This document shows, piece by piece, positions 29,601 to 38,600 of a stretch of 64,000 nucleotides of DNA (positions are counted from its first letter, which is position 1; each line of letters starts with the position of its first letter). The notes below the pieces were generated by a model. It did not search any database, was not told where the DNA came from, and worked only from the letters and a program-made list of their open reading frames with translations. Made by a program: the position numbers and the translations under genes. The DNA is from Verrucomicrobiales bacterium. Lineage in GTDB: Bacteria > Verrucomicrobiota > Verrucomicrobiia > Limisphaerales > J093. The stretch lies in NCBI GenBank assembly GCA_015075445.1, contig JABTUJ010000003.1, forward strand, positions 248,001 through 312,000. Reading direction: 5' to 3'.

Positions 29601-31500
29601 AGAGGCGCACACCCCCATCTCTCGAGGCGGTGGCCAGGAGGGTGCCGTCCGGACGGAACTGAACGACGGTGACCCAATCCGGGTGGGCGAGCCAGGGAGT
29701 GACCGGCTGGCCGGTGCGTGCATCCCAGACACGGGCGGCCTGATCCACCGAGCCGGAGGCCACCCACTGGCCGTCGGGGCTGAATCGGGCGACCACCGGT
29801 TTGAAGTTGCCCCGGAATTCGTCCAGGCCGGCGCGCTCGACCGCGGACGGGTCGTGTTGCAGCACGTGCCCGAGGAGGTTCCCGCTCCCCGCATCCCAGA
29901 GCCGGACGGCGTTGTCCATGCCGGCAGTCAGAAGCCGGGTGGCGTCGGGGCTGAATGCGGCATCGTGGACTTCGGCTGGATGGAGGAGCGGCTCGAGCAG
30001 CGGCAGCGGCCAGCTTCGGTGGGTGAGCTCGGCCAGGAGCCAGTTGGCCACCGTGCGGTTGGTCGGGTCTTGACGGAGCTTGGTCGCCAGCGAGGCCAGG
30101 CCGGCGGCGGCGTTCTGACCGGCGAACAGTTCCTGGGCACGCTGCAGTTCGAGGTGTTCGAGGATCTGTTCGGCATGATGGCGCTGGACGCGTTCCGCGG
30201 TGGCGCTGCGTCGGGCGCGCTGCCACTGGGTGAGGACGCCCATCAGGCCCAAGGCGAACACAAGCACGAGCGCGAAACCCATGGTCGCCAGCGCCGGTTT
30301 CCGCTGGCACCAGCGCCAGGCTTTGGCGACAGGCCCCGTGCGGCGGGCCTGGATCGGTTTTTCCTGCAGGAAACGATCCAGTTCATCGGCCAAGTCCCGG
30401 GCCGAGCGGTAGCGTCGTCCGGGGTCTTTCTCGAGGCACTTCAGCGTGATGGTTTCGAGATCGCGCGGGACGTGGGCATTCAGTTTTCGAAGGCTGGGGG
30501 GATCGTCCTGGATGACCTGCTGGAGCAGCATGCGCGCGTTGCCGCGGAACGGGAGTTCGCCGGTGAGCAACTGGAAGAGGACCGTGCCGAGCGAGTAGAG
30601 GTCGGTCCGCTGATCGGCCGTATGGGCCTCGCCGCGGGCCTGTTCGGGGCTCATGTAGGCGGGCGTGCCGAGCAGTTGACCGTCCAGCGTCAACGTCACC
30701 TCGCCCGCCTCCCGTCGGGCCAGGCCAAAGTCTGTCAGGTACGGTTCGCCGGCGGCATCGAGGAGGATGTTCTGCGGTTTGACATCGCGGTGGATGACGC
30801 CGGCCTCGTGGGCGTGGTGGAGGGCCCGGGCCAGCTTCGCCCCGAGGCGGGCGGCTTCGCGTGGGCTCAGGCGATGACCCGCGAGCCAGTCCGCCAGCGA
30901 GACCCCCGCGACGAAATCGCACACGATGTACGTCAGGTCGGCTTCCCGGCCGACCTCGTGCACGCTGATGATGTTCGGATGGCGCAGTGGCGCGGCGGCA
31001 CGGGCCTCGCGGAGGAACTGGTCGGCTTCGCCGGGTTCGAGCTGGCGGTGGCGGGGGATCTTGATGGCGACCCAGCGACCGAGGCGGGTGTCGCGCGCCT
31101 TCCAGACCGTGCCAAACGCGCCGGTGCCGAGCTTCCGAACGATCTGGAACTGACCGATCCGGTCCAGTGCCGCCGCCGCCTGGGATGCCGCCGTGTCGTC
31201 CACGACACTGAAGTCGGCCCCGCAGCAGTCGCAGTGGATGCGCGAGAGACGTGCTCCAGGCGCCCGTTCGACCAAGTGGCCGCAGTGCGGGCAACGTACG
31301 CTGAGGGCGGAGCCGGTGGGCGACGGGGGGTGCGTGGCGACCGGGCCCACCGGAGCGGACGCTTCGGCTGCGGGAGAATCCCCCTCCTCGGGCGGGGTCG
31401 TCAAACCGGCGGCCAGCAGGCAGGCGGTGCAGAGACCCAGGGGGGTGTCGGCGGGAATCCGGCGGCCGCAGACGGGACAGTGGCGCTCGGCGTCAGTCAT
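26611..31500 (-). CDS. Membrane Ser/Thr protein kinase with WD40 and TPR regions
   Basis: 1629 residues. There are two N-terminal zinc-ribbon-like segments (C8/C11 with C24/C27; C70/C73 with C90 and C92/C93). The kinase domain (about 115-385) is complete: GTGAFG (125-130), Lys147 in VAIK, HRDVKPQN (237-244), DFG from Asp257, SPEQA (284-288) and DLYSLG. A single membrane helix follows (about 410-430, MGFALVLVFALGLMGVL), then a long WD40 region (FSPDATRLLTAGMDNAVRLW and about a dozen more). A TPR-like helical stretch (LARAEWLSRRAVALAPAEAA) leads to the C-terminal beta-rich domain (FDVRGAIQLTW...TNPHPDVPV...FLVAITVD). The start overlaps the stop of the sigma factor gene by 4 bases, so the two are coupled. 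It is probably a transmembrane signalling kinase; its substrate is unknown. Confidence 0.92.
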   Translation of the reverse strand: MTDAERHCPVCGRRIPADTPLGLCTACLLAAGLTTPPEEGDSPAAEASAPVGPVATHPPSPTGSALSVRCPHCGHLVERAPGARLSRIHCDCCGADFSVVDDTAASQAAAALDRIGQFQIVRKLGTGAFGTVWKARDTRLGRWVAIKIPRHRQLEPGEADQFLREARAAAPLRHPNIISVHEVGREADLTYIVCDFVAGVSLADWLAGHRLSPREAARLGAKLARALHHAHEAGVIHRDVKPQNILLDAAGEPYLTDFGLARREAGEVTLTLDGQLLGTPAYMSPEQARGEAHTADQRTDLYSLGTVLFQLLTGELPFRGNARMLLQQVIQDDPPSLRKLNAHVPRDLETITLKCLEKDPGRRYRSARDLADELDRFLQEKPIQARRTGPVAKAWRWCQRKPALATMGFALVLVFALGLMGVLTQWQRARRSATAERVQRHHAEQILEHLELQRAQELFAGQNAAAGLASLATKLRQDPTNRTVANWLLAELTHRSWPLPLLEPLLHPAEVHDAAFSPDATRLLTAGMDNAVRLWDAGSGNLLGHVLQHDPSAVERAGLDEFRGNFKPVVARFSPDGQWVASGSVDQAARVWDARTGQPVTPWLAHPDWVTVVQFRPDGTLLATASRDGGVRLWRLPAGEPLRAPFHHRSWVNFVEFTRDGTRLLTGADDATAQVWEVATGEPVGQPLRHGGVVKAGQFSPDGHRVATASRDGTGRLWNADTGEPLSAPLHHENQVVAVAFSPDGCLLATASFDATVRLWDGLTGAPRGRPLAHGGTVRSVAFSPEGERLLTACEDHQVRLWDPHTSQLAGEIMRHQGAVWSARFSPNGQHVVSASSDQTAQVWDVRPGEALRRYLGVGSQPRFVHWSPDGRWVVLGSWSARLFDSTTAQAREFHIHAGGPVACAQFSPDSQRMVVGSTDVHVLVWDLTREECVLALPTSQGARSACFHPDGHQILTAGYGGTAALWDVRTGQLLQSLPIEAASFVRWAEFSLDGRHLLTEAAQTIRIWDLTHSRFSTPWHAHDQEVKAAHFSPDATRVVTASRDGTARVWDSASGAAVTPPLLHRGEVNEAAFSPDGTRLITASKDHTARLWNAHSGAPIGEPLRHVAAVLWAGFCPNGERAVTTSEDGTARLWNGLTGQVLASPFPHPRQVNHAEFSPDGTQLATACQHRSGWIWDVPTVGVPIPDWLPDLAEAVAGQRFDQDRIAALVPPTAFLRLKRVLADQPPSAPCAGWLAWFLADRADRAVGPCTSLRVTDAVAGQSHEARMGSVAACPDLARLLALSPANGLLFARAARLALETYRTRNDPVSLARAEWLSRRAVALAPAEAAVWWAQADCETATGNTAAALQTLAAAAQLETATPRLMLALAGRLEQGAEETDALRVYTEVLESDRFKPRLSPKERRQALLARARIQRRLGHVDEALRDHRLAYDIQVPPRDPQTPAALLDLSPFYNVNLDTDWRGMRCLRHNLSTLPRGQQNLAGIAFDVRGAIQLTWGDSVSRDLQYPDAVRGIPVGRPCQRIHFLHAVALGGIPGVKAAIYGLRLENGRRVDWSATVGLDLARWDRHPSWDQPELVVAWEGTSPAGIPVRLFRSTWTNPHPDVPVKAIDFETPKPGHGPFLVAITVD

Positions 31501-32249
31501 GGCGCTTGGATCTGGATCAGGTAGCGGAGCTCGTCATCCACGTCCTTCGGGTCCGCGACGGTGTCCGCAACCACCTGTCGGAGGGCGGCGCGGTAACGCC
31601 GGCGCAGGCGGGTGACGGCCATGCGCACAGCGGGCTCCGCCAGGCCCAGCTTTGCGCCCGCGTCGCGATAGGCCAGCCGCGGAGAGTCGCCCTGCAGGAA
31701 AGGATGCAGGTGCTGGAAAATCCGCGCGTGATGGGAGTGGAGGTAGTCCGCCTCGACCGCCCGCAAGGCCTGGGCGAGGACAGTCACGCCCCACTTTCGG
31801 TCGAAGAGAGTCTCGGGACTGAGTTCGGTGGCGGGTTCGGCCCAGAGCTGACGTTCCGCGCCGGCGGCGTCGAGGGGGAGGAACTGAGAACGGCCGCCTC
31901 GCTTCGCGGCACGGGCCAGATCGCGTTGCTGGGCGAGGTAGTTCTTGAGGCACCCGAGGAGAAAGGACCGGAAGCGGCCCAGGTCAGGTCTGGCTTTGTG
32001 GATGACCTGCCGTTCGAGCAGGTAGAGCAGGAAGCCTTGGATGAGGTCCTTCGCGTCTTCTGGCGGATAGCCGGCACGGCGGATGAACGCATAGAGCGGG
32101 AACCAGTAGGTCTGGCAGAGCCGCTCGAGGGCCTCCCGCGAGCCGGGGGCAGCACTGTCCCCCGCGGCGAGCACGGTGCTCCAGTGCGTGGTCGCGAATC
32201 GCGCGCCGGTTCGCGCGCCGGGCTCGTCGGTTGCGCCTTCGGGGGCCAT
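31497..32249 (-). CDS. ECF-type RNA polymerase sigma factor, kinase-linked
   Basis: 250 residues from ATG 32249 (MAPEGATDEPGARTG); an in-frame ATG at 32300 would add 17 residues that do not resemble the family. It has the conserved FATTHWSTVLAAGDSAAPGS, region 2 (YWFPLYAFIRRAGYPPEDAK) and region 4 (AYRDAGAKLGLAEPAVRMAV then TRLRRRYR). It is clearly homologous to the sigma factor at 19481-20242. Its stop overlaps the start of the kinase gene (ATGA). The coupling implies that the two products are needed together. Confidence 0.92.
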   Translation of the reverse strand: MAPEGATDEPGARTGARFATTHWSTVLAAGDSAAPGSREALERLCQTYWFPLYAFIRRAGYPPEDAKDLIQGFLLYLLERQVIHKARPDLGRFRSFLLGCLKNYLAQQRDLARAAKRGGRSQFLPLDAAGAERQLWAEPATELSPETLFDRKWGVTVLAQALRAVEADYLHSHHARIFQHLHPFLQGDSPRLAYRDAGAKLGLAEPAVRMAVTRLRRRYRAALRQVVADTVADPKDVDDELRYLIQIQAP

Positions 32250-32685
32250 GGCTGGGGCCCTCCAAAACCGGGGCCGTCGCTGGGCCGAGCCTCGCGGCAC
32301 CAGGTCTCGGGCTGGGTGATCAGTTCATCGTGATTTCACCGTGAACTTGATCCCATTCCTGGGTGCCGCGCGAGCAGAAAAGCGGGCTTCCCGGCAGCGT
32401 CGAGCAGGATCGGCGGCAGGAAGATCACCACGCCACCCACGCCCGCCAGTGGCGGTCAATGGGGTCAAACATTGACATTTGACAATTCCGGGTGGAACCG
32501 ACCGTCAATGAATCGCCAGCGACCGACAGCGGGTATGAAATAACCGGGCGGGGGGTGCCCGCCACGATCGGTGTCCTGGCGGGTTGCTCTCGAGGACAGG
32601 CGCCACTGGACCAACACCGCGGAACGGCTGGACTGGATGTTGCGGCCGGCGGTATCGCCGTGAAGACCGGCACTGCCGCCCGCCG
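32250..32685. other. Intergenic region with a REP-like palindrome
   Basis: About 435 bases between the sigma gene start and the stop of the giant surface protein. It contains the TCAATGGGGTCAAACATTGAC repeat (32457-32477) and presumably the promoter of the leftward sigma-kinase operon. Short frames on both strands carry no recognisable motif. No clear -35/-10 pair stands out. Confidence 0.45.
32457..32487. repeat. GGGGTCAAACATTGACATTTGAC repeat, single copy
   Basis: The core GGGGTCAAACATTGACATTT, followed by gacaatt, shares its first half with the ends of the RAYT element at 46876-47914 (ggggtcaaaccatgacattg) and with both arms of the palindrome at 62058-62107. It carries its own short dyad (gtcaaa...tttgac). 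It is probably a REP or solo-end sequence mobilised by a RAYT-type transposase. Confidence 0.65.
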
Positions 32686-35600
32686 TTACCACGCGCGCAC
32701 GCGGTAGAACGCGGCAGCCGACGTCGGCCGCTCCGTCTGCGGGTCCGTGAACGAGGCCACCCCGTTCACCCCGACGATGGGCCCGCCGATGACGGTCCAG
32801 TCGGCGTCCGGACTGAGTGACGAGGTTCGTTCGACGGCGTACGCCACACCGGGCGAGGTCGCCCATTCCAGCGTGAGCGGTGTCAGGCGGATGAGGCGCA
32901 GCAGGACGAGGACGTGGACGTGAAGGTCCGGTGCACCGGGTGCGCCTTCGCGATTTCCGACCGCATCCACGGCCGTCGAAAAGAAGGCGAGGCTCGAGCC
33001 GGGCAGGGCAGGGAAGATGGCTGCTGTCTCGGTCGTGCCCTGTTTCCAATAGGCGTAGCGTCCGCCGTTCTGGGAGACGAAGACGTCGTAGGCGGCGATC
33101 CCGGAGCCGTCGCCGTCGCTGCCGGACCACGCGAGCCACAAACCACCCTCGTACGTGCCCAGCAGATGAACCCGGCTTTCGGGCGGGGTAGCATCCAACC
33201 GGTTGACGGCAACGGGCGTCACGATGGGGGCGTTCACATCGAACACGATGGAGGCCTGATTGGTGAGCGTGGTTCCGGGCGGTGCGGTCGCCCGAGGCAG
33301 GACGCTGAAGCTCACGAAGCCCTCGCCCCGGTGGTGCGGGTCGTTCGGGGGCAGGAAGCCCGCGAAGGGATCCTCGGGCAGCCACCCGGTGACCGGGTCC
33401 ACCGATTGCAGGCGCCAGGTCACCACACCGGTCTTCAGGTCCAGCGCGACGGAGGCGAGCACGGGGTTCGGGTCCGAGCTGACGTAGGCGACCCCCGCGT
33501 ATTGCTGCACGTCCGCCGGCACGTCGAGGACGGCGTCGTTGAAGGCGAACTGCAGCGGCCGGAAGGTGGACCAGTCGAGGTTCGGATCCAGCGGATCGGT
33601 GATGATGACCTCCTGGGCGGCGGCACTGGCCGAGGCGACGTTCTCGAAATGGATGGTGTAACGGATCGCCTCGCCGGCGCGCACGAAGCCCGCGGGGCCG
33701 GAGCCCGTGGTCACCTTCTCGTTGGGATCGAACGACTGCATGACCGGTGCCAGGCCGAAGCCGTCGGGCGGGCAAGCGAGCGCCCCGGCTCCGCCCGCGG
33801 GCGCGGCGTGGAGACCGCGCAACCCTCCCACGGCACACGGCGGTGGGGGTGGTTCATCCGGCACGCCGCCACCTCCGCAACCCTTCCCCCGTCCGACCAT
33901 GCGCGGGAAATCCTCGTTGAACATCAGGGCGCCCGACTGGTACCTCCCGACGGCCTCGAGCAATCCTGAGTATGCGTTGTCGAATTCCTCGTCGAGATCC
34001 TGGAGGCGTTGGAGCTTCGCCCGTGTTTCGGGCAACACGCTGTTCTGGAACCGGCTGATCGTGGACAGCGCCGCCGCGGTGCAGGGGCCGACGTCCGTTC
34101 CTCGGAAGTACGCTTCAAGGTCGCCGAGCTGGCTGTCCATCTCCTCGAGGTTCCACTCGAGGCGGAAGTTGCCGCGGTAGAGCTTCAAGAGCGTCTCGAC
34201 CCCGTAGTCCTGCAGGGACTGGATCGCGGGCCTGACGGGGTCGGAATCCGGGAGCGCGCAATCGGCGAGGATGCCGTTCAAGGCGGCGTAGAGGTCGGTG
34301 GGCAGATCGGCGACGCCGCTGAAGGCGCGTTCGAGCGGCAGGTAGGAATCGTCCTCGAAGGCGTCGAGCAGGTCCTCGACGCGATCCTGCACGTCTTCGA
34401 TGGACTCCCGCATCAACTGGAGGTCGGCGATGACCTTGTCGCTGTTCAGGTCCACGCACTTGCGCTTCATCTTCCCGAACGCCTCCAAGGCGGCGTCGAG
34501 CATGGCCTGATCCTTGTTCAGCTCTGGCGTCATCCAATGCGCCGTGTAGAGCGTCGGCGGGTAGGTGTACATCTCCGACGGGAGGTAGTTGAGCCACGGA
34601 CGTGTGGCGTTCGCTCCACCAGGCTGCTGCAAGCGCGGTTGCCGGTCGGCCAAGGCGATCAAGGCACCTTCGAGCTCGGCCGGTGGCGTCACCAGCGGGG
34701 GAGCGTCGCCCGGTAAGAGTTGGATCGCGACGGGGGTCGGCGCGTCCGGTGTGGTGGTGATGCTGACCACCACAGGGAGAAAGCCGGGGGCCCAGGCCAC
34801 GAGCCGGCTCGTGCCGGCCGGGGCCTCGCTGTCGCTGAAGCCGCCCGAGGCATCCGTTCGGTGCAGCCGTTCCCGCGGCAGCAGCGCGCCGACCACAACC
34901 AAGGCGTTGCTGATCGCCGCGCCGGTGGTGGCATTCACGACCTGGCCGCTGAGCGGTGACCCTGGGGGGAGAACGAAGTCCAGCGCAGCCGAGTCGCCTT
35001 CGTTCGGAAGCGAGGCGACGGCGCTGGTCGGACCGCCCCGATCGACAGCCATTGCCGATATCTGATACGTGCCGGCCGGCAGGCCGGAAACCGCGTAGCC
35101 TCCGTCCGCGCCGGTCGTGACGCGCGTTGGGGTCCGGAGGGCGTACGGGTGGCCCGGGTCGCTGGCCCGGACCACCACAATCGCGCCCGGAACGGTCCGG
35201 CCTTGGGCATCGCGCACGATGCCAGCGAGCGAACCGCCCTGGCCCGGGAGCGCGAAGGAGACCCAGGCCACGCCGCCCTCGGTCAGGGTCACGGCCTGCG
35301 ACGGTAACGGCAGCCGCCCGGTTGCGCTCGCGGAGAGGACATAACTGCCGGGATCGAGATCCGTGAACTCGAAACGCCCGTCCGCATCGGATGCGGTGCG
35401 ACGGACTTGTGCCGAGGCGGTGTGCTCCACCTGGATGGCGGCGCCGGCGAATGGCCTACCGCCCAGCCCGTCGCTCACTTCGCCCCGGAGGTTCCCCGTC
35501 GGTCCGGACACCACCAGGACGAGATTGGTCAACGCGGGCGCCGACGCCTCCGGCACCACCACCCCGGGCAGTCGGCCGGACGCGTAGCCGGCCACTGACA

Positions 35601-38600
35601 CCGAATACGTGCCCGGCGGGATGTCTCGGACGACAAACGTGCCGTCGTGCCACGATACCGCGGAGAAGGTTCCGTCGGCCGCGGCGTCCAGTTCCGCGGG
35701 CTGTGGACGGTGCGCGAAGTAGAGCACGGCCTGACCCAACGGGTGTCCCAGGTCGCCGAGAAACAACTGGCCCTGCACCGGCGGGCTCTGTACGGCCTCG
35801 CGAGCCTCGGTGATGAGGAACTCGAGCGCCTGCCGCGCCGTCACGACCTCGACCCCCAGCGCCTGCGCGCGCTCCGCTGCGCCGGCCAACATCTGGACGA
35901 ACTCGCCCACCGAAGGGCCGGCTTGCCGCGCGACCGCCTGCCAGGCCGCCTCCCAAACGGCATCCGCCTCCTCGGGCACGATCCCGTCGTGCAACGTCTC
36001 GTAGTCCATCACCTGCGTGTCGCTCGTCTGAAACAGGTAGGTCTCGAACTGCGCCAGCGGCGTGCCAGAGACCCGCGCCAGGAACGGCAGGCGGAACCTG
36101 ACACCCGGCGCAAGGCTCGTTGACGTCGCGCTCTCCAACGCCAGGCCGAGCAGGCTGAGTGACTTCCCGCCCCCCGCTTCGTCCCTCGCACTCCAGATCG
36201 AAGCCTCCCCGCTCACGGGGCGCAGTACGATCAACGGCGCCGGGGCGTTGACCTCCCCGTCGTTCCAGTACTCGAGATAGCCGGTGAACGGCCGGCCCGC
36301 ACGAACCGCCGTGGGCAGGACCACGCGAGTTCGAATGGCGGGTTCGCCGCCCGCGGCGACCAGAAATGCGCCCGGCAATCGCGTCCCGGTTTCGCCGAGC
36401 CCCAGCGCGACGCTGTAGAGTCCCGCGGCCGCGCCGCGCAGGTCAAACACCGCCTCCGCCAGGGTCGCACCCAGCACGCCCACCGACCGGGCGTGGATGG
36501 CTGGGCCCTCGGCCGGTTCGAGCCGTGCCGTCATGCCCGCGGCGAAGCCACTGCCCAACAACGGCACCGTGATTTCCCCCGCGTTGCCCGCGCGCGAAAG
36601 CCCCACGGAGTCGAGCGAGAAGCTGGCAAAGCCCACCGTCAGCTCGTAGCCCAACTGCCCATCGTCCAGTGCCTCGGGAACGATCATCAGGTACAGCACC
36701 CCGGCGTCCGGATTCGGTGGGAGGGAGAGCCGGACGTCCGGCGCGTTCCATTCGCGGTTCCGGTCGTCGAAGTCCGCCGCAGTTGGCACGCGGCCCTGGG
36801 CCACGTAGAGACTGCACCAGCCCTGGGTCGTCGCGGCATCCACGGTCACCAGCAGCGGACGCGCCGGATCGGCGGCGAGCTTGAACCAGCTCGGGATTCC
36901 CACGCCGCCGAACGTGAGGCGCTGGCTGCCGCCCATGTCCAGCAGGGGAATCCGCAGCAGCGTGTCAGCAAGGGCGACGCCGAGGTTGTTCTGCGCGTTC
37001 CGGCCTTCGAACACTTCGCCGCGGCTGTTGGCGCGGACCTGCCAGCGCCAGCGTCCCTCGGAACCACCCGGGACCCGCACCCCGGCAATGAACTCCTGCG
37101 CCGCACCCGGTCCCAGCACGGCCGTCGAGGCCACGAGCGCCGCTTCGATCGGCCCGGCGTTGTCGGGAACATCCTGGGGCGCGAGGAACACCTGGTCGTG
37201 CCAGCCCCGGTCCACCGTGCCCGGCCCCAGGTTGCGCACGGTCCAGCGCACCACCGCGGCTTCCCCCGCTTGAACCTCGGAGGGACCCGACACGTTCTCG
37301 ATCACCAGATCGGAGTCCGACGCGGCAGTCTCCACGAACTCGAATGCGCCCAAGTCGGCGAACGCCGCGTCCGGCGTGGGGGTTCCCGTGTTCACTGTGC
37401 GGGGATCGTCGTAGCGCGGCGCCTCCATGAGATCGGTGTCCGGCGCCACGGCCCCCTCCGCGGCATCAATCGCGGGGGACTGGTAGTGCAGGCGGTAGTC
37501 GGCGTTTGCGGCATCCACGAATTGCGGGTCCACCTCAATATTCCCGTTACGCCCGACCGGATCGGCGATCCCGCTCGTGTTCCCGGCCACGGCCGTGGGA
37601 TTCCACAGGCCGCAGTACCGGATCGAGGGTGCCGGCGAATCCAGATCCTGAAGCACCCCGACTTCGTGCGATCCCGTGACGATGCAGTTCCAGAGTTCGA
37701 GGGTGCCGCGGTGGATCAGGACGCCGATCCGGCTGTCATCCACGGTGCAGTTCACGGCGCGCACCTGCGAACCCGGATTGACCGCGAGCGCGCGGTCGGC
37801 GCTCCGCAGCACGCAGTTCTCGAGCGTCACCCTGCCCGTGGCGAGCACGCCGTCGAAGGTCGCGTCCTCGAGACGGCTCTGACGCACGGTGACCTGCGCG
37901 CCGTCCACGACGCGGAGCATGCCGGTCTGTTCCCAGTTCCCGGACGCCGTTCCCCCGCCATAGCGCAGGTGGACGTGGACCAGCATGGCTCCACCGGCGA
38001 TCCGGACCCACCGCCAGTCACCCGCGGCGGGCTGTGTCGCGTCGCCATCCTGGTTCGAGTCACCGCCCTGCGTGTCGTCCTTGAACGACGTGAACACAAT
38101 CGGAGCGGACAGCGTGCCGCGCGCTTCCAGCCGCGCCGTCGCCGCCACCACGAGCCCGGCCTTGTCGTGGAACTTCAGCAGCGCGCCGGGTTCTACGGTG
38201 AGGGTGGCCCCGTCCGGAACGGATACTTCGCCGACGATCTCGTGAAGCATCTGACCGGCAAAGACTGCGCTCCCGGGCAGCGTGCCGGTGTGGCGCTCAC
38301 TGCTGAAACGCAGCACTGTGAACTCGTTGCGCAGGAATTGACCCGTGCCCAGGACCGTGAACGACCAATCCCCGGGTCGGCCTCGGGAAGCGGTCCCGTC
38401 CTGGTTCGCGTCGCCGCCGAACCGGTCGTCCGCCTGTCCGGTCAAGACGACTTCGCCCGCCGCGCTGCCGCGTGCGTCCACCACAGCGGCGGCTTCGATC
38501 ACCAGCGTCGCTCCCGCCGCGAACTTCACCACCGCCGCGGGTTCGATGACCAGGGTCACGCCGCGCGGGATGCGCAGTTCACCCTCGACGAGGTGCACGG

